A DNA stretch of 64,000 nucleotides, from NCBI RefSeq assembly GCF_001640805.2, contig NC_066855.1, positions 17,198,701 to 17,262,700 of the forward strand. The letters run 5' to 3'. The notes beneath the pieces were generated by a model that saw only the letters and a list, made by a program, of their open reading frames with translations, searched no databases and was not told where the DNA came from. The stretch comes from Lates calcarifer (Eukaryota > Chordata > Actinopteri > Centropomidae). Both the position numbers and the translations under genes were made by a program. Shown here piece by piece: positions 24,901-34,807 of the stretch (position 1 is the stretch's first letter; each line of letters begins with the position of its first letter).

Positions 24901-27900
24901 AAACATAAACAAGTGAAAGAGTGCGATGCAACGAGCACTTGTCCATTTCAAGCTACAGGTACCTTGGGATCTCCTAGAATGGCAATGCCCACAGACAGCT
25001 TCCTCTTTTGGCCTCCACTCAGATTCTTGGCCTGAGCAGTCATAATCTTTTCCAAGTCCAGATCCTTCAGCACTTTGGTAACCTATCAAAGAGAAACAAA
25101 TATACACCATGGACCAACAGCCTGACACACTGCATTTCTAGATAAGTCATCAGACTTTGGATTACTTATACTCATGTAATCAAATATTCTTAGACAAAAT
25201 GTTTGACAAAAAAAGGCTTTGAAACAAAAGATGTTTGTGAAGCTGTGCACAGTCGCTGTAATAATGCTGCACAGTTAGAATGCAGAACAGAAAAAGAACA
25301 TAATTGATGTTTTAATTATCCAAAATGTTGTTGATCATTTTTATCATCAGTATTTGAATGGGCTGAAACTGTCCAGTTTATTTGCAAGTGATTTTATTTA
25401 CTTGTAATTATTGTTTCTAACACCATGTAAAAGTAACAAACATTCCATACCACACTACCTGACTTATATTACCTAGTAAAAGAAAGAGGCTCTGCCAGTG
25501 ACAGGTCTCTCATCACATTACCTCTGCGTCAATGTCTGCTGGTGGGATCCCTTTGATGGCTGCAAATATCTTCAGGTGCTCCTCCACAGTCAGCACATCA
25601 AAGATTGATGTTGAACTGAGGACAGATTCCCACCAGCTGCTTCATCTCTGACCCATCTGCAATCTCAGCTACAGGGGAGCCATAGATGGTGGCTGAGCCA
25701 TTGGTGGGTGGACAGATGCCACAAAGGATGTTCATGAGAGTGGACTTTCCAGCCCCGCTGTGTCCCAGCAGAGCCGTTATCTGGCCTTCATAAATGTCAA
25801 ATGTTAAACCTGGGGAGTGGATGTAAAGAGAGAGAAAGATGGTATCATGAAATCAATTGGAAAATGTACATAAATATTAAAAAAAACAAAACACAGAGAC
25901 TGAACAATATATTGTTTCAGCACTGACATTCAACTTATTGCATATGCAATAGGCTATAATGTAAAGAGATAAATTAGGTCACTAAAGAAACCATTTATCT
26001 GTTCAGTAAAAACCAAAAATTTGCACCCAAAGATTATTTTTTATATCTTAAGTTATAAAAAACCCTCTTAAGGGAAACTCTCTACTCCATTTTATAGCCT
26101 GTGATGAACCCATTATCCTCAGAGCAGATTTACCATGAAAGTATAACTGAGTGACAGATATTAAAGGCTGTGCAGATGAAATTATGTTATTAAGAGTTAC
26201 CTTTAATAAAAATTTATAGCAAAAAACTACACACTAAATATGCAGTGTTATTTGCTTTCCATATTGTAACTGGAGACACTGTGAAGTCCAAATTGATTTG
26301 TACTGTGAGAACTAGAGCACATCACAACATCTGCTATTTGAGATGCCTTTGCCCTTAATTGAAACTAATGAAGTGTCCAGGACTCACCTCTCAGAGCCTC
26401 CACCATGTTGTCCTTCTCTTTATACACTTTCCGGATGTTGATTGATGCTGCCATAGATTGAGCAAGCGAGCAATGAAAAAAATATAAAAGAAATGTGAGA
26501 AGTGTAAACACAGCAGGAGTGTCAAAGTGAAGAGAAGCTCTCAGGTTACAAGCTGATCCCACAGGCTCTCTTCAGCCAGTGGAAGAGTGTTGCCTGGCAC
26601 TGGACCAAGAATAAATCAGTCTGCATTTTCAGCTGAGCCTAACACTGATTTCCACTGGAAACTTTCAAAACCCACATTACTCTCCTCAGGCTTCAAAATC
26701 AAAGGGCTCATCCTCCAAATGCGTGTTTTACATATGGATGTTTTGTGCACAGCATGCTAAAAAGCATTATAATTAAAACACCCAAAGTGATGATGATGCT
26801 ACACCACACATACGTTTTTGATAAAACTGTAACTGTAACCTATCCAGCAATGTACCAAGCTGCATTTCTAAGAGTTATTTATTGTTACAGACTATAAACA
26901 TTCAACACAAAACAAAACTTTTATGCCAACTATACAAATTCAGATTTTTACCGAATGGCTTCTTTCCCTCTGAACTCAGGTGAAACAGGCTCGACGGACT
27001 CGTCCCCACCAGGAGTGCCGTTCACCTCTGTGTCATATACTGAGCTCACTTCAACGTAGTGCTTTGTGCGTTTGGACCAATAGGATGGTTTAAGAAAGTA
27101 CACCAAGGACCTCCTCATTCCAAACTCACCTGCTATGTCAGACAAATTAAGTAAGCATTAAACATTATAATAATATTCAATGTCATCTCAAGATTAAACT
27201 AAAGCAATCCCACGGGGAAACTGATACTGACTAACAGTAACTGGTTGTAAATTGTATTGAGGTATACAGTCTCTGTACTTACCAGGCAGTACTTGGTCCA
27301 GGTAAACAGCCAACAAAAGGTAAAGGATGCAGTCCAGAACCAGCATGATCAGGGGCACGTAAAGAGGATGAGGGCCGTTGGCCAAGGAAGAAAACACAGC
27401 TCCATCTCCCTGAGCCTCCAGGTAAACCACCTAACACATGTGTATACACACACACACTTTTCAATCAAATCCCTACAGCCATGATTATATTTACCATTAC
27501 TCCATGGCTCCTAATACGTTATTCCTTATGTTTAAGCAAACATGCATGTGGAGCCTGGTGACTGCAAAAGGTGCATGGGAGGGAAATAATACCAATAAGC
27601 CGAAACTCATTATATTGCAGGGAGAACTTTCCTGGCTAGTGAGGCATTTCATTAACAGCATGTTCTTTAAGGTGACTAATAGAGCATGGTGTGTAGGTGT
27701 GTTTGTATTACCTGTGCAATCCCAATTGAGAAGGCGCTGGGAGAGAGCAGGCAGAGGACCCAGACCAACGGTTGTGGGAAGTCTTTCATCAGCACGGTGA
27801 AAAGCGACAGGCAGCCAAACACCACTGTCAACATGGAGCCCACTGTGCTGGCAAACTTGGGCTTCTTAAATAACGGAGTCAGCATGAAGGAGAAAAAGAT

Positions 27901-30900
27901 CTGTGGAACGGAACAGAGAAAGAAGAATAAAGAATGAGCAGCAGAGAGATCTAGGGTGAGAAGATTTCATGACTCCCACTATGAATGCTGTTGTACTTTG
28001 AGAGCACTGACAGATCAAAATAAATAACGCAGTTATTAAACCTACCTGCCACTGTAAAATACTGTTTAAATTACTTGCTTAGAGATTTCATTTCCAAATT
28101 TTTCCATTACATTGTTTACATGTTGGGAGGAAATTACCTTCCAAGTAGAGCAACAATTTAAAAAATGTCATGTTTGCAATGCTGCCCTATTATTTTGCAA
28201 CAGGTAATTTCTTTTTTAAAATCCTCTATTAATATATCATTAATATTAAGATTAATATTAACTGACATAACCAAGAAGCCAATGATTTGCATAGATCAAT
28301 CAAAGAAACAGCCTGTGCCTTTTCCTTACTTTTTATATTCCACTCAGTAGTTACAGAGAAAACTGTGCACAGTTAGGTTTGTGGATTATCCAAATTAACA
28401 GGTACATGGTTTTTGGTATGACATATTGATGCTGACAAGTTTTCACAGCTCTTAGAGCTCAAACAAAATTCTACTGACCTCCACTATTCTGGGGTAAAGG
28501 CAGAAATCTCAGATGCATATATATCACAACCTGGACAAATAAAACCAAAACTATCTGCCTGAGCTAGATACCACTAGAGGTCAATAAAAAGATACTAAGG
28601 TAATTTATATGAAGTGACCATTTAAACAAAGAATCACAAATGTACAGATTTTTATATATTTATATTATATTATATTGTATTATATTACATTTATACTCAC
28701 AGATGATATTCCATAGAGGAAGATGAGGAAGAAAATGACAAAGAAGTCACTGTTAGGGAACAGCGCCGTGTACGTAGCAATGATGGACATCAGGATGGAC
28801 ATTGTGGTCACCAGAGCAGCATACAGAAGGCCCCATGACAGCCTGTCGATACAATATAAAAACGTCAATCACATGAGCAAAGAAAGCAGGTTCTAACAGA
28901 TTATTTTCAGGCATATGCAAGTTTCTGAAACTACAGTGACTGGCTCTTCTTTTATACCAGAAGGCAGTGTCATAGAGTCCCATCATGGTCATGGTGTCTT
29001 TCAGACGGTGTTCCTTCTCAGCTGCCACATTGACAATGAGGAAGGTGACGAAGGGTGTAAAGGCCAGGACCAGGTATATGGAGATGAGGGCGTGGGGGAA
29101 TTTCTGCACCTCCACAGAACCTGGCTGACCCATCATTACAACCTTAAGGTCCATCTCACTCCAAACTGAGCGCTTCGTCTGCATCTGTACACAAAAACCA
29201 GATGATCACCAGGTCACACTAGCACTACATCTTCAGTAAAAATATCACATTCACTTTCAATACCTTTCTGTGTAGGAAGTTATCGTCCCATAAAAATCAG
29301 TCTACTGAAAATATAGATCTTACTCTTCAAATTAGCATTGTAGACTTCAAATCCTAAAAATCAACACTAAATTTTCCATTTTGTACAATAAGTGATTCCG
29401 AACAACAAACACAGTGCATGTTAGTTCACTCTTGAGAGTCAAATGGGTTAATTCTAGAGAACATTGTACAAGTTTGTTGGCTTTTTCACCTGGATGATGG
29501 CTGCATCGATCAGAGACTGGAGACGAATGAAACCAGAGTACCAGTAATTAGCTGCTCTGCAGTTCACCGGAGCTGGTAAAACAGTTGGCTAGAATAGGAG
29601 AAAAACACAATGACAACGACATAAAGTCTATATCTATTGTAACTTTGTCTCCCTCTTTACATTCCATTAAAAGTAAGATGGAATAATTGATTTTTTTCAA
29701 TATTTTGTTGTATTCCATCTCACTCAGATGTAAAATTCAACACACACAGCTTATTCCCAAACCCCCCACTCACTAACATCTGATTTAGATATTATTCCTT
29801 ACAGATACTCTCAGGAAGGATCAGTATCAGTGAAAGGCCACCACCAGGATTTTCCACAGATTAACATCAAGAGTTTTAAGTCTGGACTTTGGATTAGCCA
29901 CATAAGAACATTCACAGACTTCTCTTGTAAAAACCCTCCAGTATTGTCAAGATTGTGTACTTCTGTTTGTTTTTGCTGAAAGTTGAAAATCTGACCCAAC
30001 TTGAGATTGTGCAAGCTGTGGAGCTGTTTTCCTCCTTTTATTCAGGAGAACTGCCTTCGTTATCAAAGGCTTGATTAATGGAGTGCTGCAGAGAGGGTTT
30101 TTTTCTGGCAGGTTTATCCATCTCTATAGAGATCTCTGAAGCTGCTGTTTGAAAAAGGTCTTTCAAGTTTAATTACTAAAGGATGACAAGATCCAATGTC
30201 CATGGCACCAAACTTTATCATACAGTAAATCAATAACTAACTAATTTTTTATGGAGTCTTTATACCAAAATGTCAATCTAGGCAGTATGCAGTATATATT
30301 AAGGTTAACAAAATTCTTCTGAGTTAATAATAATACATTTGTAAAATGTTCTAAAAATTGGGTTTTGCTTTGTCATCATGGAGTATACTGCCTGTAGACT
30401 GGTGGCAAAAAAGAGACTAAACCCAACTCAAATTAAAAATGTGGGGGGTGGAGAAGGATTGAAAACCTTTCACAGAGAAATTTAAACATATAAAAGAGAG
30501 AACATAAAACAACTAATTACAGTAAGAAGAAAGAAAGTCACATCAGATTTTACCAATAGATTCTGTGTAATCGCTGGGCAGGGGCAGCTGGTTGTATGGG
30601 AAGCGTAGTCTGTATGATGTGGCAGAGCTGTCCATGAAGACAACACCCACATAGCTGGAAGGCTCATACAGGCTGGCGTTCTCCAGGTCCTCTTCACTGG
30701 CAAACATCTCCAAACGATCCTGCATGTCTAAAAAAACACAACAAAGTGGATAAAAGTGCCATAAACCAAGCATGCTTACTGCCCCATTAACTTGTACTAT
30801 GCCTTTGTCTATCCTCTGCTCAAGGCTAATTGATACAGATCAAGAATTATAAGGAAACACAGGGTTGTCTTGTACTGTGGGTGTGAATTTAAAGTATAAG

Positions 30901-32737
30901 GTTTCAGTCACTTACGCATCTCCTGGGCCACCTCTTCCATGATGTGGTTGGTGATGTTAGTGATTGGTGTGTAGCCCAGGCCCTTGAAGAAGTGTTCATC
31001 CCGCTCCAGCTCCATAGTGCTGATGCCTCCATAGTAAACATGAGGATTGAGGGTACTGATGAGTATCAGGAGACCCAACAGTAGCAGAGGTAAGATCAAT
31101 TCCTGTACAGACACATGAAAGGAACAACTGGTGAGAAAACCACACGATTTTCCATAGTTCATCCATGAAAGAAAATTCTACTCTAGGTTAGTCCAACACA
31201 CCCTGAAAAAAAAAAATCTTCAAACTATCACTTTTCCATTTATCCTCTGCTACTTATTCAGGTGAGCAGTCTTTAGACCTCACCTACAACAGCACAAATA
31301 CTTCTTTTTATCTCCTAGTGATGAAGTAATACTGCCTGCCCTCAGGGGCTCTAACTGGTAGATCAACCTCATGACATATGACAAGAACCATTTTTCTTCC
31401 TTTTTCAACCCATAAACATGTTACAGCTTGACCTTGAGCAACACAGTAAATTGAAACAGGAAATGGACAGCCACTGGCAAATCAAGAGCTCATCTGAGGG
31501 TTTAGAACTTGACTGTGTACTGCAAAAGATGATCTAGGCCTCCAGTGGTCTGGTTCACCTGGAGTTATCAGTATACACAAAACAAAATCTCATTTAGTAA
31601 ACACTCTGTCCTCTAAAACAAATCAGGTTTTCCTGTCAAGCAGGAAAGCTGAGATGTCAAGAAAATGGTTACACAGGGTTTAAGCAGCCAGTGACAAACA
31701 GTTGGTAATCTGGTATGAAGTTAACAAGGGTTGTTCTTAACACTACAGCCCAGAAAACCCCTGGACTTTCCTAACTGCTGTTAAGGAAGCTGCAGGAGGT
31801 CCCTCAGTGTTATTACTTGAAAGAGGTTGATACACAGGGACATTTAAAATACATGAGTGCAACTTAAAGCCAAATGAAAAATGCATGGACCTCAGAAGAA
31901 TTTGAAAGGGAAAAGAGGCACAAGCCATCTTGTTTATTTGACTCTGAAATGAATTTTTATATTAAATTAATTAATTAAGTTGTACTTCACCAAAGGCAAA
32001 GGGTTTGGGTGTTGTTTGTTTTTTTGTTGCACTGGCAACCACAAGTTCACTGACAACACACAGGCATGGCAATAGTACCATATTATAAGGCCTATTAACT
32101 GTGACTGAGGTTTTCTTGGAATAACCACAGAGAGAGCTTTCTCAGAGAGCGCTCCAGACAGAATATGATCTGAGAAGGTGTGTGGAGTGTGAGGTCATGG
32201 CATACCACTGGAAAAGGAAAACATTAAAGACACTGACTTAGTTGTCAGAGTTATGGCTTTAACTGAGAGGGATAAAACACTCAAATAATCTAAAAAGAAT
32301 AAAAAAAATAACCATGGAAAATGGTGAATATCCTGTATAAATGCAAGCCAGTAACAAAGAATGAAATTTAGTCAAAATGAATCTACACAGTACACAGGTT
32401 TTAGGTTGTATAAATTGCCCAGATTAGGTTCTCCATTTTACAATTGCTCAAGCTGTTATCCACACATGCCTTCTTCTTTCTGCACTTACTTTACTCAATG
32501 TACATTACTGCTCTATATTTCAAACAAATGACTGACTTCGCAGACAAGCTGCAGGATATGAAAACAACTGACAAACACAGCATCAGAACAGTCAGTCTGC
32601 TGAAAACCAAGCACCTGAAGACTCTGTTGTTTGGTCCTCCATTTGATAAGCAGATTCTTGTAGAGAAGACTTCTTGTTTGGTGCCAGACTCCAGCATCTC
32701 TTCTACGCATGGGCTGCATGCTTCCAGCATGCCTCAT
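14672..32737 (-). CDS. abca5: ATP-binding cassette sub-family A member 5 (full transporter), 37 coding exons
   Basis: ABCA5 is a polytopic lysosomal/late-endosomal ABC transporter implicated in sterol and lipid handling. The joined exons give about 1,656 residues (human 1,642) in the order TMD1-NBD1-TMD2-NBD2; exon coordinates are given in the four domain entries. The N-terminus contains [21 protein letters not shown], matching the family's cytosolic start before TM1. The first in-frame ATG of the exon is at 32737; ATGs nine codons further in give a start closer to the human one. The C-terminus (14672-14812) has [17 protein letters not shown], close to the human VELTKEQEEEDNS. All junctions keep phase except the exon 26388-26447 acceptor, and exon 25522-25809 carries a one-base frame break. 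Exon 24016-24106 ends at a GC donor. The gene is transcribed leftwards behind asb3. Confidence 0.95.
15210..15315 (+). repeat. Fragment of dispersed teleost repeat ending in GGATGG units
   Basis: The stretch contains CAGCTGGGATTGGCTTCCCG and CGCGACCCTTAAGGG-type sequence followed by gataatggatggatggg. This matches the end of the longer copy at 45470-45736 in the same orientation. It lies in an abca5 intron. Family not assigned. Confidence 0.6.
15462..15512. repeat. Compound (GT)n-(GA)n microsatellite
   Basis: About 20 bases of GT units, an interrupted GTGTGA stretch, then about 11 GA units, ending a few bases from an abca5 donor site (15527). Confidence 0.93.
15667..15703. repeat. (AT)n microsatellite
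   Basis: TA/AT dinucleotide tract with one interruption in an abca5 intron. Confidence 0.9.
18672..24106 (-). other. abca5: abca5 exons for NBD1 tail and second transmembrane domain
   Basis: Exons: 24016-24106 ([17 protein letters not shown]; ends at a GC donor), 23540-23679, 23113-23232 ([16 protein letters not shown]), 22809-23010 (acidic linker, then start of TMD2), 22516-22682 (TM7, [16 protein letters not shown]), 21965-22092 ([17 protein letters not shown]), 21569-21706 ([12 protein letters not shown]), 21351-21464, 19656-19826 ([20 protein letters not shown]), 19423-19536, 19128-19265, 18860-18928 and 18672-18763 (end of TMD2, with HYGGRT). All join in frame. The 3' limit of 19656-19826 is the least certain: the donor GTG|GTCCTG is weak and an adjacent GT is possible. 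Confidence 0.88.
19955..20505 (-). mobile_element. Tc1/mariner-like DNA transposon remnant (5' part)
   Basis: On the minus strand the segment at ~20070-19955 translates, with lesions, to [19 protein letters not shown], matching the helix-turn-helix start of Tc1-type transposases from fish (TVASIILKWKKFGTT...). The outer part (20505-20200) matches the well-known teleost Tc1 terminal sequence: GGTCTGAATACTTATG, TTTTAATAAATTTGCAAAAA, GCTTTGTCATTATGGAGTA and GGGGTCTGATAACTTTCCAA-like words. The copy is cut off inside the transposase and has no intact reading frame, so it is immobile. It sits in the ~1.5 kb abca5 intron between exons 21351-21464 and 19656-19826. Confidence 0.8.
24635..26447 (-). 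other. abca5: abca5 exons for nucleotide-binding domain 1, with frame problems
   Basis: Exons: 26388-26447 ([19 protein letters not shown]), 25522-25809 (Walker [13 protein letters not shown] of the Q-loop), 24963-25082 (ABC signature [10 protein letters not shown]) and 24635-24773 (Walker [13 protein letters not shown]; switch region STHYMDEAD). All catalytic motifs are present. Two breaks exist. At 25603-25610 an extra base shifts CPQFNIN out of frame with the following [11 protein letters not shown]. At 26440-26447 the exon's length is incompatible with the two-base overhang left by the preceding exon. Apart from these the codons remain conserved, so sequence error or a very recent variant is likelier than an old pseudogene. 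Confidence 0.9.
26952..32737 (-). other. abca5: abca5 exons for N-terminus and first transmembrane domain
   Basis: Exons: 32615-32737 (cytosolic N-terminus), 30916-31102 (TM1, with [13 protein letters not shown], then the start of the lumenal loop with [11 protein letters not shown]), 30554-30727, 29490-29572, 28958-29184 (loop end and TM2, with [16 protein letters not shown]), 28701-28842, 27712-27900, 27283-27430 and 26952-27129. The last ends in FLKPSYWSK...[13 protein letters not shown], the usual linker before NBD1. The acceptor of 29490-29572 is set by phase: a second AG 16 bases upstream would bring in a stop codon. Potential N-glycosylation sites (NIT, NAS) lie in the lumenal loop. 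Confidence 0.9.
30340..30475 (-). mobile_element. Short Tc1-like terminal fragment
   Basis: The segment shares GGGTTTTGCTTTGTCATCAT and GGAGTATACTGCCTGTAGACT-type words and a degraded outer end with the copy at 19955-20505, in the same orientation. Only the terminal non-coding part remains. It lies in an abca5 intron. Confidence 0.6.
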
Positions 32738-34150
32738 CTGGATGACGTACGGACGAGAAGTCTCCCTAATGCTGGCCTCAGCTGTAAGTCAAAGAAATAT
32801 GGAAAAAAAAGAAAAAAGTAAAACTTCCACCCTAAACATTACTTGATATTTACAGTAGAGCTTAAATGAGTGTCAATTAATTGCTAGGCCAATCTCCTGA
32901 AAATGAATCTGCAATTAGGTAACTGATGAATCATTGCAGTCATTTTCAATCTGCACCACTAAAATTTGATATCATATCTGTAAGTGAACTGATTACTGTG
33001 GGCCTCTCTACTGAACAAATAAAATCAACCAATGTGAACATATCAATTTGGGCTGTGAAAAATTATGACTGTCGCTTTCCACTGTTTTAGGATATTTTCT
33101 CCATTACCAGGAGATTAATGGATAACGACAACGCCAGTTAGCTGCAGTCCGCTACAAACGGAAATACCTTAATTTTTGCTTTAATCGGTTTTCTATAGCA
33201 ATGTAAATATTGATCAGAGTGATATATTGGTGAGTGTAAACAATATAAACAAGCGCTCAGTACATTTCCTTGAAAGCATTGCTGTATAGTGTGCATTTCT
33301 CACTAGGAAAGATCATGTAATCAGACCCTAACCCTGTAGTGAATACAATGGGTTCCGTTCTTTTTTTCTTTTTTTTGCATTTTCAGGATAAACTGGATGT
33401 AACACCAGCTGTAGAACTACCTCTCTAAGAGAGAAAGCAAGCTATAGCTTTTCCCATGCGCCTTAGTGAGTCATCCACTGCTTCAGAGCAGTTCACACTG
33501 ATGTGATGCTGTGCTCGCAGTGTTGACAACTGCACAACCACCATGTTCGTTAAGTGGCTTTTAATGAAACGTACCGCAAATGAAACCCTACGCACCTGTC
33601 AAATCAGCGGTTGGCTGGTTATTGTGAATAGCTAGCCGAGGTTAGCCTGCAAACTAACGCTAACCCGCTATGGGGTATGTTGACGTGGCTGACAAATTGT
33701 ACGTTTAAATTCGAGAGGTACTGTCCCCGTCGCTTTGTTCTGATGCGGACTGGAAACTGGAAAGGGTGTACCCAGCTACAAACGTGAGGCTGCATGCAGA
33801 ATGAACCGCCAGAAATTAGAAATTTGTTTCTCATGAGCTAACGCGCTGTGTGCCAGCCCCAGTGTGTGTGCGCACAGGGAACCGTGCTAGCAAGCTACAG
33901 GAACACAGCAGTAAAATACATAATGCACTGAAAAGCAAACATTTAACATACTCACGTATGAAATACATTAAGGCATATCCTTCCTCAACTTGTGATTCAA
34001 CGGCGTTACATTACAGGTGTTATTTTATGTCAAGTTAACCTCCCGAAATGAGCTCCTTGTTTTTTCAGTCGCTACTTCTTCCTGTCAAATACATCGCAGA
34101 ATACCAGCAAGACCCCAGAAAACGTGACGTCGACCAATCAGATCAGCTCT
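32738..34150 (-). promoter_or_regulatory. abca5: abca5 5' untranslated exon(s) and promoter region
   Basis: The first coding exon of abca5 has an acceptor near 32783 (TTACAG on the minus strand), so at least one non-coding exon lies upstream. The segment 33450-34150 is richer in CpG than the intron. At its right end on the minus strand it has an ATTGG (CCAAT box, plus strand ccaat at 34134-34138) beside CGACGTCACG, a CRE-like element near 34125. The exact exon and start site cannot be fixed. The promoter lies about 0.5 kb from the probable asb3 3' end. Confidence 0.5.
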
Positions 34151-34679
34151 ACGTGTAAATGACAACGGTTTGCACTAATCACAGAGAGGCCAAGTGGCTT
34201 TTATTTTCATATCACAAACAGACCATATCAATATATAAACTGAAAAAATATCAATTATTTTGGTGTGTTTTCACCTATAATTCGATCGATTGAATAAAGA
34301 ACACAATCAAAATAATGATAATAAAAAATAAATAAATCATCATACAGGACACGGGCCTATCGAAAGCTGGAAATGCAGACAAAATCCCAATATGCAAATG
34401 AGTCATGTTTGAAAAGTAACAGGTGAGGTAAAATGAGGTCAACTTCTCAGTCTTAATCTTTTTAAATCTCATCTCTGTAGTCAAACTGTGTTAAAACCCA
34501 CAGACCTAATTTCTCAAATTGTTATAATCCCAAACTCTCCAAGGATACCTAAATATACTTAATTTTGAAGAAATTAATATGATATTCAAGTACCTTGATT
34601 GTGTACCTGACAGAACAGGTGCTGTTTCAAATGCAAAAGGTGGTCACACTGAATATTAATTCAATTTAGCTTTTTCCTG

Positions 34680-34685
34680 TTTATT
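34680..34685 (-). terminator. Polyadenylation signal AATAAA of asb3
   Basis: Canonical hexamer on the minus strand (plus strand tttatt) 123 bases past the asb3 stop codon at 34808; the first such signal downstream, so the asb3 3' UTR is probably short. Confidence 0.65.
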
Positions 34686-34807
34686 GCAATTTGTATGAAG
34701 TTCACAGATAAATACAAAGTAAACAGTAAGATGTGTGATGCTGTCAAACTGTGTGAAATAAAACTTTAACAATCTTAAAGCAACATAGAGGGACAAACTG
34801 GTCAGGG

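Noticed and set aside
29573..29588. Longer version of abca5 exon 29490-29572 using the AG at 29589-29590
   Set aside because: With the phase left by the previous exon it brings in a TAA; the inner acceptor keeps the frame and matches human ABCA5.
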